This document shows positions 5,328-11,917 of a DNA stretch of 11,971 nucleotides, one piece after another. How positions within the stretch are numbered: the first letter of the stretch is position 1; every line of letters begins with the position of its first letter. Origin of the DNA: Candidatus Woesearchaeota archaeon (lineage in GTDB: Archaea; Nanobdellota; Nanobdellia; Woesearchaeales; GW2011-AR9); assembly GCA_016188105.1 (NCBI GenBank), contig JACPIL010000026.1:9295-21265 (forward strand), written 5' to 3'. Made by a program: the position numbers and the translations under genes. Below the pieces are notes generated by a model. That model worked only from the letters and a program-made list of their open reading frames with translations. It searched no databases and was not told the origin of the DNA.

Positions 5328-5667
5328 AATACATTTTCGTTTTGATTAAAACTTGTTAGTCCCAAAGGTATAGTTTAAACTTAAACATAATTATGGAGAC
5401 AAATTTTGGTCCTAATCATCTATTAAATGTTGAATATCAGAAACATTTAAGCAACACGATTAATATTTTAGTTTTTTGTTGCGTGTAGAACATTAAAATC
5501 TTAAATAACTTATGTCAAAAAAAATTTCTTCGCCGAAACCAGGCCTTTTTGATAGAAACTAGCCCTTCGACGAATTACGTCACACTTTTCGTATAATGTT
5601 ACTTAAAATGTAATAAAAATAGCTAAAAAAGTAACATTTAAATATTCTGTTACATTTCTATCTCAAA
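5328..5667. other. 340-bp AT-rich intergenic region before the recombinase gene
   Basis: No convincing gene. It contains a palindrome AGTTTAAACT (5372-5381), then a 31-codon frame at 5393-5488 (METNFG...) whose ATG is about 23 bp from a TATAG; this is possible but unsupported as a gene. GCAACA (about 5451) can pair with TGTTGC (about 5477). The last 75 bp hold the operator-like repeats described separately. Such spacing upstream of a recombinase could also hide an attachment site, which cannot be recognised here. Confidence 0.4.
5595..5657 (+). promoter_or_regulatory. TGTTAC/GTAACA repeats around the recombinase TATA box
   Basis: AATGTTAC occurs at 5595-5602, a related AATGTAAT at 5607-5614, GTAACATTT at 5631-5639 and TGTTACATTT at 5648-5657. 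The last two form an inverted repeat GTAACA-N11-TGTTAC that exactly encloses the TATA-like ATTTAAATA (5636-5644). That box is centred 28 bp before the ATG at 5668. The layout suits autoregulation by the recombinase, or recombinase binding sites; the choice between the two is open. Confidence 0.5.
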
Positions 5668-6306
5668 ATGGTGGATGTAAAAGAGGAGAGGGTAGTAAAG
5701 ATAAAAAAAGCGCATTCTCGCAGCCAGTTTCACTTGACCGAAGAGCAAATCAAACTATTGGTTCGGCATGCTGACAAATTGCGTGACAAAGTGATCATCA
5801 AAATGCTGGCGTATTGCGGTATGCGGCGGTTTGAATTAGCTAAAATCAAGATAGAAGATATCAATTTTGAAACGCGCAAGATCCAGATTCGCGGAAAGAG
5901 AGACATCGATCGTTTAGCAACTATTTTTTCTGATCAATTGTTAGAAGACATGAAGATTTATGTACAATATGTGTTAGATAATGCTAAGAAAGGATATCTT
6001 TTTCCAGCAGTTTCCAGCTTAAATACGCAAGAACATATAACGCCGACGCAGATCAACAGAATTGTCGCGCAAGCCGGCCATAAAGCGCATTTAAGCAACC
6101 CAAATCCAGAATTAAAGAATATCAACCCGCACATCTTTCGGCACAGCTGCGCGCGAATTTTGAAGGACAGAGGGCTTAGTTTAGAGGTAATCCAAAAGGT
6201 TTTAGGCCACATATCATATAAAACAACCATGGATTTTTATGGAACCATGAGTATTTCTGACATGGACAAAGAGTTGAAAGAGAAAGTTGGCGATATCTTT
6301 GGATAA
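5668..6306 (+). CDS. Tyrosine recombinase (XerA/phage-integrase catalytic domain only)
   Basis: A 212-aa protein with the complete active site of the tyrosine recombinase family: Arg53 in CGMRRFEL, the beta-hairpin Lys77 in IRGKRDI, His155-x-x-Arg158 in PHIFRHSCA, His181 in VLGHISY, and the nucleophile Tyr191 in MDFYG. It cuts and rejoins DNA through a 3'-phosphotyrosine intermediate. The catalytic domain begins at about residue 22, leaving only a short basic stretch (VVKIKKAHSRSQ) where XerA, XerC/D and phage integrases have a SAM-like core-binding domain of about 90 residues. The upstream frame does not continue it, so this looks like a natural short form rather than a visible frameshift. 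The repeats around its promoter may be its binding sites. It could be an integrase of a lost or nearby element, or a housekeeping recombinase; I favour the former weakly. Confidence 0.9.
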   Translation: MVDVKEERVVKIKKAHSRSQFHLTEEQIKLLVRHADKLRDKVIIKMLAYCGMRRFELAKIKIEDINFETRKIQIRGKRDIDRLATIFSDQLLEDMKIYVQYVLDNAKKGYLFPAVSSLNTQEHITPTQINRIVAQAGHKAHLSNPNPELKNINPHIFRHSCARILKDRGLSLEVIQKVLGHISYKTTMDFYGTMSISDMDKELKEKVGDIFG

Positions 6307-6486
6307 ATATTTTAAGCAGAGATTAAATGTTATTAAGATAAAGTTTAATCATTAAAATTGATTATTTCATTTTAAACTTCTGAAAGTTTAGAAAATAAAT
6401 TAAGCCATAGGGGAATAAAAGATTTAGTTTTTGATAAGATAATCTGTTCGAGAATCTATTAAAATTAAGAAAAAAAGAGGATAAAT

Positions 6487-7191
6487 CTATCCAAAATAAT
6501 TCTCTCGCTTCTCATCCTGCAGCTCTTCTGCTTTGCCGCTCTTCTGCAGTATTCCTTTCAGTTTCTGTTCAAACTCTTTAGCTTGAGCTAACAATGGTTT
6601 TGGATCTACTTCTAATCCAGTATAGGCATCTAGTGCTTTGATTATTTCTGCTGCTGCCCTACTGTCTGGTAAACCGCTCTGCGCTTCCGCAAAGAAAGCT
6701 ACTACTGGAAATTTTATTGAACGAGCCAATAATGCACCAGTAACACCCACGATAATACCTTCACTTAATGGGCTAGCTACATTAGATAATTTCTTGCTGT
6801 AGGCGCCGTTTTGTGTTGCGTAATAGAATACCCTGCTACCAGGATTTGGGCTCCCTACACCCTCTAAAGAGATTATTTCCTTGGCAGAAAGCTCTTTGGC
6901 TAGCTCTTCAATTACTTCAGATAATTTCCAGCCTAGATTTTTTCCAATATTAATGGCGTGCACTAAAACCAAATTATATTTCTTATTATAATGCAGTGAA
7001 ACCGGTTCAATGACCTTATTCTGATGAATAGCAATCATAGCCGGAATTTCGTCCATCTCAATGATGCCTATTTTCTCAGTATCTAAATGATCCATCAAAA
7101 ATTCAATAGCAATGGTGCCAATCAATCCAAATCCGGGAAATCCTTCAACAATAGTAACATTCTTTGGTCTTTTGGTAAGAACTAATTTCAT
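6487..7191 (-). CDS. PAC2-family proteasome assembly chaperone homologue
   Basis: 234 aa from the preferred ATG at 7189-7191. Residues 12-30 (VTIVEGFPGFGLIGTIAIE) are the hallmark opening of the PAC2 family: a first strand followed by a glycine-rich GFPGFGLIG loop. Further conserved pieces are GVGSPNPGSRVFYY, GIIVGVTGALLA and the FFAEAQSGLPDSRAAAEIIKAL segment. Archaeal relatives (PbaA, PbaB) bind the 20S proteasome or its assembly intermediates. Here a charged C-terminal helix (about 197-232) ends in Asn-Tyr-Phe-Gly, a tail like the HbYX motif that docks on the proteasome alpha ring, but with Phe in the Tyr position. GTG (7200) and ATG (7197) are also in frame; GGTGAT at 7196-7201 is best placed for the ATG at 7191. 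Convergent with the recombinase. Family sure, partner inferred. Confidence 0.88.
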   Translation of the reverse strand: MKLVLTKRPKNVTIVEGFPGFGLIGTIAIEFLMDHLDTEKIGIIEMDEIPAMIAIHQNKVIEPVSLHYNKKYNLVLVHAINIGKNLGWKLSEVIEELAKELSAKEIISLEGVGSPNPGSRVFYYATQNGAYSKKLSNVASPLSEGIIVGVTGALLARSIKFPVVAFFAEAQSGLPDSRAAAEIIKALDAYTGLEVDPKPLLAQAKEFEQKLKGILQKSGKAEELQDEKRENYFG

Positions 7192-7195
7192 TAAC

Positions 7196-7201
7196 ATCAC
7201 C
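7196..7201 (-). promoter_or_regulatory. Shine-Dalgarno sequence deciding the PAC2 start
   Basis: The minus strand reads AAAAAAGGTGATGTTAATG. GGTGAT matches the 16S anti-Shine-Dalgarno end and lies four bases before the ATG at 7191, while it overlaps the two earlier in-frame starts. A TATA-like CTTAAAAAC near 7235-7246 would give a leader of about 25 nt that includes it. Confidence 0.5.
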
Positions 7202-7259
7202 TTTTTTAATAATAATATATGGATTCCGTGGTTGTTTTTAAGTTTTTCTAAACTTAAAC

Positions 7260-7934
7260 TTAATTACTACCAAAATTCATCACTTCAAACATCTCTTTAC
7301 ATTTAGCCCGTTCAATAATTCTTCGTTCTCTTTCATTGACCTTGATTCTTCCACCCTGCATTCCCCCAATTTGAATTTGACCTAAACCGATAGTAGTTTC
7401 TAATCCCTGCACATTACAAAAATCTGCTCCTCCAAAGTTGGCCTGCGCTAGTTGAACATAGTCAACGGTTGCATGTTGAAAACTCGATCCCATGAATTGC
7501 CCTTTCTGTAAATATGCTCTGCGGAAAGTTGCAGAATTAAAATCGCATCTGGAAAAAATTACGTGGTAGTTTGTAGAAGTATTCACTTTAATCTGTATAT
7601 CATCAAAAATAGCATTTCTGAATTGGGAATGACTAAAATAACACTGGGTAAAAATAGAACCATAAAAATCAGTTTTATCTGCCTGCACATGATTTAGAAT
7701 TGCTCCACCAAGATCAAAATTAACATGCCGAAACTCTGAGTTTCTAATATCAAGAGAATCATGATTAAACCCATTATGTCTTCTTAGATATGCTTTCAGC
7801 GTTCTTAGGATTTCTTTATCTTTAGAAAAATCAAAGCCTTCTTCAAGTTTAATGTAAGAAAAATCGCGTTCATTCTGAACAACTATTTTTGCTACAAGTT
7901 CTAGACCGGAGAGGGTGATCTTTTTGTAAGGCAT
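7260..7934 (-). CDS. Pentapeptide-repeat protein
   Basis: 224 aa from the ATG at 7934; a GTG 13 codons earlier (7973) is in frame but overlaps the TATA box at 7956-7964, which lies 25 bp before the ATG. Residues 61-116 and 126-175 are made of five-residue units with a central Leu/Phe and a small or polar residue two before it, for example CDFNS-ATFRR-AYLQK-GQFMG-SSFQH and VQLAQ-ANFGG-ADF. This predicts a right-handed quadrilateral beta helix of about 20 units, with a short break (residues 117-125) in the middle. The N-terminal 60 residues are globular, and the C-terminus (NERERRIIERAKCKEM) is a basic helix. Some family members mimic DNA and shield gyrase, but nothing here shows that; most are of unknown role. 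No signal peptide, so cytosolic. Confidence 0.8.
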   Translation of the reverse strand: MPYKKITLSGLELVAKIVVQNERDFSYIKLEEGFDFSKDKEILRTLKAYLRRHNGFNHDSLDIRNSEFRHVNFDLGGAILNHVQADKTDFYGSIFTQCYFSHSQFRNAIFDDIQIKVNTSTNYHVIFSRCDFNSATFRRAYLQKGQFMGSSFQHATVDYVQLAQANFGGADFCNVQGLETTIGLGQIQIGGMQGGRIKVNERERRIIERAKCKEMFEVMNFGSN

Positions 7935-7955
7935 GCTATTTTTCTTTGATTCTGC

Positions 7956-7964
7956 TTTATAAAA
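7956..7964 (-). promoter_or_regulatory. TATA box of the pentapeptide-repeat gene
   Basis: The minus strand reads TTTTTATAAAG, centred about 25 bp before the ATG at 7934. This supports the shorter start. It sits back to back with a separate TATA box (7979-7987) for the divergent winged-helix gene. Confidence 0.5.
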
Positions 7965-7978
7965 ATTATGCACGAATG

Positions 7979-7987
7979 TTTTTTATA
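7979..7987 (+). promoter_or_regulatory. TATA box of the winged-helix gene at 8011
   Basis: TTTTTTATAG is centred about 27 bp before the ATG at 8011, consistent with leaderless transcription. Confidence 0.45.
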
Positions 7988-8010
7988 GTGCCAAAGACAC
8001 AAATCAAAAA

Positions 8011-8367
8011 ATGAAGCTTACTAAACCACAGCGCCTGATTCTGTTTGCCTTAGGACAGTTTTACAACTCTTTAAATCAGCCCTTGGTGCAAAAGCCAGTG
8101 CAAATACGAACTTCTAAGATTGCTTTCATAGAACATTTACTCCATTCTAAAATAATTTCTAAACAAGAACGGGCGTTATACAAAAATCTGGAAACGTTAG
8201 AAAACAAAAAATTTATTTCTTACGATAATAAGATGATTGTCTTCACAGAATTAGGTTTGAAAGAGCTGGAAAAGATAAGTAAGGAAATTCAACAGTTCAT
8301 TGACTTAGAGAAATATTTTCAAGATGAAAAGCCTAAAGGGAAATTGCAGACGGTGATGAGAAATTAG
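8011..8367 (+). CDS. Small winged-helix DNA-binding protein
   Basis: 118 aa, soluble. Residues 3-85 fit a winged helix: helix 1 LTKPQRLILFALGQFYNS, a segment IRTSKIAFIEHLLHSK as helix 2, KQERALYKNLETLENKKFIS as the recognition helix running into the first wing strand, and MIVFTELGLKELEKI as the second strand and following helix. The pattern '...LxxLExKxFISY...F/LTxxGxxxLE' is common in archaeal MarR/PadR-like regulators. The C-terminal helix (about 85-105) may dimerise. Leaderless start behind the 7979-7987 TATA box. It diverges from the pentapeptide-repeat gene and is followed 35 bp later by the helical protein at 8403. Targets unknown. Confidence 0.7.
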   Translation: MKLTKPQRLILFALGQFYNSLNQPLVQKPVQIRTSKIAFIEHLLHSKIISKQERALYKNLETLENKKFISYDNKMIVFTELGLKELEKISKEIQQFIDLEKYFQDEKPKGKLQTVMRN

Positions 8368-8372
8368 GAAGA

Positions 8373-8380
8373 TTTTAATA
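8373..8380 (+). promoter_or_regulatory. TATA box of the helical protein gene at 8403
   Basis: TTTTAATA is centred about 26 bp before the ATG at 8403 and lies just after the stop codon of the winged-helix gene, so this gene can be transcribed on its own. Confidence 0.4.
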
Positions 8381-8402
8381 TTCTGCTGTTTATATTCTCT
8401 TA

Positions 8403-8822
8403 ATGGGCACAAATTTAAAAAAAATAGTTGATATGCCTCTACCTGCTGGTTTGTATGATAGAATCAGCGAAGTAGAAATTCTCCTAGAAACACTGAATTG
8501 GATAAACAGGGAAAAGCAAAGACGTCTGGTCTTAGCACAAGTTAATCTTATCTCATTAGAATTAAAACGCATCATCGGCGGGCTAGAAGCAAGAAATATG
8601 GCCTCAGCAAGTGATATCGCTAAAATCCAGGTTTTAAACAATAACCTTACTATTTTCAAGAATAATGTAATTAATGCTTTCTCTACTTTCACCAGAAGGG
8701 AAGTAACAGAGGTATTGCGAGAAAGATTGGAAAAAGAATTTAGCCGGTGGAATGCAGAACTTACTGCAGTTCTTTCAAAATTAAGCCAAAAAATAAAAAA
8801 GATGCAATTGAGTTATAATTAA
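8403..8822 (+). CDS. Helical protein of unknown function, distant paralogue of the 115-aa protein at 1054-1401
   Basis: 139 aa, all helical by composition, charged, without signal peptide or membrane segment. Residues 20-60 and 98-135 are amphipathic helices (ISEVEILLETLNWINREKQR; LRERLEKEFSRWNAELTAVL). Residues 61-86 align with the 115-aa protein encoded at the other end of the window; the shared core is N-(M/V)-(A/S)-S ... (D/E)-(I/L)-AKI ... N-(L/I)-x-x-F-K. This copy has an extra C-terminal helix of about 25 residues with several Lys. It has its own TATA box 26 bp upstream and ends 10 bp before the left inverted repeat of the hydrolase cassette. The family is not recognised. Confidence 0.75.
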   Translation: MGTNLKKIVDMPLPAGLYDRISEVEILLETLNWINREKQRRLVLAQVNLISLELKRIIGGLEARNMASASDIAKIQVLNNNLTIFKNNVINAFSTFTRREVTEVLRERLEKEFSRWNAELTAVLSKLSQKIKKMQLSYN

Positions 8823-8832
8823 ATATATTCAA

Positions 8833-8864
8833 TTGTCGGCACTATTTATTATTAGGGGGTCGGC
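8833..8864 (+). repeat. Left inverted repeat of the hydrolase cassette
   Basis: TTGTCGGCACT, then 11 AT-rich bases, then GGGGGTCGGC. It is the mirror of 9461-9493. Each end contains GTCGGC twice, 24-25 bp apart, as expected of paired protein-binding sites. The matching blocks are 11 of 11 and 10 of 10 bases; the spacer is not conserved. Confidence 0.8.
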
Positions 8865-8874
8865 TCACAAAAAA

Positions 8875-8880
8875 TTTATA
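8875..8880 (+). promoter_or_regulatory. TATA box of the hydrolase, inside the cassette
   Basis: TTTATA is centred about 26 bp before the ATG at 8904 and only 11 bp inside the left inverted repeat, so the bracketed unit carries its own promoter. Confidence 0.45.
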
Positions 8881-8903
8881 ACTATTCCATTCATACTATA
8901 GAT

Positions 8904-9458
8904 ATGCACATAATGTTAGTTCCCGGAAACCAAAATGCAGATGTCCATTCTGAAATTTGGTACCCTTGGATTACAGAACAGTTAAAGACGATAGGAGTGA
9001 AATTTATTGCCAAAAATATGCCTGATGCAGATCTGGCAAGAAAAGAATATTGGCTCCCTTTTATTGAAGAACAATTAGAAGAAGATGAGGATTCTATTCT
9101 TATTGGAAATTCATATGGTGCGGTTGCTGCCTTAAGATTTGCGGACACACATAAACTTCAAGGTATTATTCTTGTAAGTGTTTGCCATACTGACCTTGGA
9201 GATAAACATGAAAAAGCAAGCCACTATTTTGATGAGTCTTGGCAATGGGATAAAATAAAACAGAATGTAAAATGGATAGTTCAATTTCACTCTTTAAATG
9301 ATCCATATATTCCCATTAAGGAAGCAAGATATGTGGCTAAGAAATTGAATACAGAATATCAAGAATATCCTAACCAAGGACACTTTAGTTCTGATGTTGG
9401 TAAGAAAGAATTCCCAGAACTTTTAGATGTTCTTAAGAAGAAATTAAATAAAAAATAG
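8904..9458 (+). CDS. Small alpha/beta serine hydrolase (RBBP9/YdeN type)
   Basis: 184 aa, the usual size for this compact alpha/beta-hydrolase family. It opens with strand 1 MHIMLVPGN, whose GN lies near the oxyanion hole. The nucleophile elbow is GNSYGA with Ser70 (most relatives have GHSxGA). The acid is probably Asp133 in FHSLNDPYIP, and the base His160 in NQGHFSSD, giving Ser-Asp-His in the right order and spacing. It is cytosolic with no signal peptide. Family members hydrolyse small esters or amides, but natural substrates are mostly unknown. The gene is bracketed by inverted repeats (8833-8864 and 9461-9493) and has its own TATA box, unlike any neighbour. That suggests acquisition as a cassette. 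Start fixed by the leaderless spacing and by the first strand beginning directly at Met1. Confidence 0.88.
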   Translation: MHIMLVPGNQNADVHSEIWYPWITEQLKTIGVKFIAKNMPDADLARKEYWLPFIEEQLEEDEDSILIGNSYGAVAALRFADTHKLQGIILVSVCHTDLGDKHEKASHYFDESWQWDKIKQNVKWIVQFHSLNDPYIPIKEARYVAKKLNTEYQEYPNQGHFSSDVGKKEFPELLDVLKKKLNKK

Positions 9459-9460
9459 TT

Positions 9461-9493
9461 GCCGACCCCCATTTTTCTATACAGTGCCGACAA
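9461..9493 (-). repeat. Right inverted repeat of the hydrolase cassette
   Basis: GCCGACCCCC, then 12 AT-rich bases, then AGTGCCGACAA: the reverse complement of the left end's two blocks. It begins two bases after the hydrolase stop codon. No clear direct target-site duplication flanks the pair (TCAA at 8829-8832 and 9495-9498 is offset by one base). Confidence 0.8.
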
Positions 9494-9496
9494 CTC

Positions 9497-9514
9497 AAAA
9501 ATTTTCCTTCGGAA
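9497..9514 (-). terminator. Candidate terminator of gpmI
   Basis: On the minus strand TTCC-gaa-GGAA (9514 to 9504) is followed by AATTTTT. A 9-bp copy of the hairpin (TCCTTCGGA on the plus strand, 9505-9513) is repeated at 9533-9541, 28 bp away. Archaeal termination depends mainly on T-runs, so the hairpin may be incidental. Confidence 0.35.
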
Positions 9515-9562
9515 CGTTGCATTAAATTTTTGTCCTTCGGAGAATTAGAATTTTGCTATAAG

Positions 9563-11068
9563 TTAATTAATCAGCAAACTTCTACCAGTCATCTCTTTCG
9601 GTTTTGTAATCTCCATCAATTCTAAAATTGTCGGTGCAACATCAGCTAATCCACCAGGACGTAATCCTTTTTTTGCTTTTGTTTTTCTATTTACACCAAC
9701 AACAACCAATGGAACTTTATTTATGGTATGAGAAGTAACATATTTTCCTTCCATCTCTTCGCAATTGCCATGATCAGCTGTAATAAAGACTATGCCGGGA
9801 AATTTCTGTACAATTCTTCTAATTTCCTTATCAATCGCTTCAACTGCCTTTATCGTTGCTTTGATATTTCCAGTATGGCCGACCATGTCAGCGCTAGCAA
9901 AATTAACGACGAAGAAATCATGCTGATCAATATTTTTTAGTAAAGTATCAGTAATCTCTTTTACCTTCATCTCAGGAGCTTCATCATAAGTTTTTATGTT
10001 TTTTAGACTTTGAACATGGATCCTCTTTTCGTGCGGAAAGACACATTCGCATAAGCCGTTGAAGAAATAGGTGACATGCGCCCATTTTTCTGTTTCTGCA
10101 ATCCGCAATTGTGAAATTCCTTTCTGGGAGATGACTTCTCCCAGCGTTTTCTTAGGAATAACAGGAGGAAAGGCAACCGGAATTTTTACTAAAGAATCAT
10201 ATTGAGTCAAAGAAACAAATTTCAAATCAATAATTTTTTTCCGTTGAAATTCCTTAAATTTTCCCCAGACAAAGGCTCTGGTCAATTCCCTAGCACGATC
10301 AGAGCGGAAGTTGAAAAAAATGACTGAATCGTGTTCTTCAACAACACATCTGTTGGTTAAGATTGTAGGCTTGACAAATTCGTCGGTCTCTGATTTTGCA
10401 TAGGCATGCTTTAAGGCTTTTAGCGGATCAGTTATACCTTTTCTTCCAACACAGTCAACCATGCACTCATACGCTTTATGCTCGCGGCCCCAGCGGTTGT
10501 CCCGGTCCATGGCATAAAAGCGCCCCATCATGGTGGCAATCTTTCCTACACCAATTTCCTTTATTTTTCGCTGCAGTTGCCGAAGATACTTTTCTGCAGA
10601 TTTTGGTGCAGTATCACGGCCATCTAGAAAGAGATGAAGATAAACTTCCTTCAGATCATATTTTTTTGCCATTTCTAACAAGGCAAAGAGATGATTGATA
10701 TGAGAATGTACTCCAGCATCGCTTAGCAGCCCCATCAAGTGCAATTTTGTTTTATTTTTCTTGGAATGATGGATTGCTTCCAGCAAAGCTTTATTTTTAA
10801 AAAAGGATTTATTTTTGATTGCCTTATCTACACGTATCAAATCTGTATCCAGAACTCTTCCTGCACCCAGAGTAAGATGTCCAACTTCAGAATTCCCAAT
10901 AAAACCTTTTGGTAAACCAACCGCCTTCCCAGATGCTTGAAGGAGAGTATGTGGATATCGCTTCCATAATTGGTCAAGAAAGGGAGTTTTTGCTGAAGCA
11001 ATTGCATTTGCCTCTTTTCCCTTTCTAAATCCAAATCCATCGAGGATAAGTAGGAGTACTTTTTGCAT
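9563..11068 (-). CDS. gpmI: 2,3-bisphosphoglycerate-independent phosphoglycerate mutase, bacterial type
   Basis: 501 aa, close to the usual length of about 510. It interconverts 3- and 2-phosphoglycerate in glycolysis and gluconeogenesis through a phosphoserine, with two divalent metals (usually Mn). Residues visible: Asp10 in LLILDGFGF; the nucleophile Ser60 in IGNSEVGHLTLGAGR; His121 in DAGVHSH; Asp-Gly-Arg-Asp at 149-152; Arg183 and Arg189 in GRFYAMDRD; Arg255 and Arg258 in NFRSDRARE; Lys328 in ETEKWAHVTYFFNG; Asp394 and His398 in ADMVGHTG; Asp432-His433 in TADHGN; His447 in VTSHT. All catalytic and metal sites appear intact. Many archaea use the shorter ApgM instead, so the bacterial-type enzyme is notable if the host is archaeal. 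ATG at 11068; a weak TATA-like run lies at 11089-11098. Single gene, divergent from the lipoprotein at 11181. Confidence 0.97.
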   Translation of the reverse strand: MQKVLLLILDGFGFRKGKEANAIASAKTPFLDQLWKRYPHTLLQASGKAVGLPKGFIGNSEVGHLTLGAGRVLDTDLIRVDKAIKNKSFFKNKALLEAIHHSKKNKTKLHLMGLLSDAGVHSHINHLFALLEMAKKYDLKEVYLHLFLDGRDTAPKSAEKYLRQLQRKIKEIGVGKIATMMGRFYAMDRDNRWGREHKAYECMVDCVGRKGITDPLKALKHAYAKSETDEFVKPTILTNRCVVEEHDSVIFFNFRSDRARELTRAFVWGKFKEFQRKKIIDLKFVSLTQYDSLVKIPVAFPPVIPKKTLGEVISQKGISQLRIAETEKWAHVTYFFNGLCECVFPHEKRIHVQSLKNIKTYDEAPEMKVKEITDTLLKNIDQHDFFVVNFASADMVGHTGNIKATIKAVEAIDKEIRRIVQKFPGIVFITADHGNCEEMEGKYVTSHTINKVPLVVVGVNRKTKAKKGLRPGGLADVAPTILELMEITKPKEMTGRSLLIN

Positions 11069-11142
11069 ATACCAAGGATTATTTTTAGCTAGATAAAGGT
11101 TACCCTGCCAAAATGTTTGGTAACAGCTTTTTTGGGCAAATA

Positions 11143-11150
11143 TTTATAAA
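11143..11150 (+). promoter_or_regulatory. TATA box of the beta-rich lipoprotein gene
   Basis: TTTATAAA is a near-perfect archaeal TATA box. A start site about 26 bp downstream falls near 11173, just before the GTG at 11181 and about 55 bp before the ATG at 11229. Confidence 0.5.
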
Positions 11151-11180
11151 AAGCTGAGATCATACCTCAAAATATGGTGG

Positions 11181-11906
11181 GTGTTGGAGTATTGCATAAA
11201 ATTGCTTGGATTAAACACCAGACGCAGTATGAATTCTGTAACGCTGATGCTAGCCATAGCCAGCACTGCTTGTCCTGGGATTAAGCAATATACACGACTA
11301 TCTTACGTAAATAAGAATGACGCAAGCGCCACCAGCAAAGAAGAGGGCAAAAATGGTGCTGAACTTCTACATGGCGTAGAGTCAGAAGAGGTAGGCGATC
11401 ATCGTATCGGAGTAGGATTTTATTACCAGTCCTTACCAGATACCGAAAGCAGAAGAATAGTAACCATAGATCCTGACGACTATCGAGAAGGACCGCCTAA
11501 AAACAATTATTTGTTTGAAGAAGAGTTAATCACCAAAACTACTGATCGGGCTCTGATTGATCTATCCTTCTCTTTAGAAAGAAGAATGTTTCTTCTCACT
11601 TATGCTACCAATGACATCGAATGGTTGCAATGGTCTGGTTTACTCGGCGCCGGACTTGATGTTAGTCTCATCTCCGGAGATACGACAGAATATCTCGCCG
11701 AAAACAAAGTTATGAGCCTACCTGAATTAGAACTAGAGTCCATGAAAGGATTTGGAGAAGCTTCATTAGAGTTAAAACTTGGAAAACAGCCTTACCTCCT
11801 CATTCCATTGCAATGGACGTTTAGAATCAGCCATGATGAAGTGGTGCATTATTCAAATCTCTTTAAAGTAGGCTATGAAATTCAATGGGGAGGAGGAGAT
11901 AAATAA
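11181..11906 (+). CDS. Beta-rich lipoprotein of unknown function
   Basis: 241 aa from a GTG at 11181, or 225 aa from the ATG at 11229. From the ATG the signal reads MNSVTLMLAIASTAC with lipobox Cys15 but no positive charge. The GTG start adds LNTRRS just before it, giving the usual basic N-region, and fits the TATA box better; I prefer it weakly. The mature part opens with a polar linker (about 35-75), then alternates hydrophobic and polar residues in strand-like stretches: RIGVGFYYQS, RALIDLSFSLERRMFLLTYA, LLGAGLDVSLIS, EASLELKLG, YLLIPLQWTFRI and a final LFKVGYEIQWGG. That pattern, with a C-terminal aromatic strand, recalls beta-sandwich or beta-barrel proteins. Exported and lipid-anchored by prediction; family unrecognised. 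Confidence 0.7.
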   Translation: MLEYCIKLLGLNTRRSMNSVTLMLAIASTACPGIKQYTRLSYVNKNDASATSKEEGKNGAELLHGVESEEVGDHRIGVGFYYQSLPDTESRRIVTIDPDDYREGPPKNNYLFEEELITKTTDRALIDLSFSLERRMFLLTYATNDIEWLQWSGLLGAGLDVSLISGDTTEYLAENKVMSLPELELESMKGFGEASLELKLGKQPYLLIPLQWTFRISHDEVVHYSNLFKVGYEIQWGGGDK

Positions 11907-11917
11907 GCGCCCTAAAG

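Noticed and set aside
5393..5488. A 31-codon frame (METNFG...) in the 340-bp gap
   Set aside because: The TATA-like spacing (about 23 bp) is marginal, there is no ribosome site and no recognisable content; only conservation could rescue it.
8829..9498. TCAA on both outer sides of the hydrolase cassette as a target-site duplication
   Set aside because: It is only 4 bp, offset by one base on the right side, and expected by chance in AT-rich DNA.
11174..11278. A 34-codon frame starting at the ATG at 11174, right where the 11143-11150 TATA box predicts transcription to begin
   Set aside because: It overlaps the lipoprotein start in another frame and the peptide has no features; position alone is not enough, though it could affect translation of the lipoprotein.
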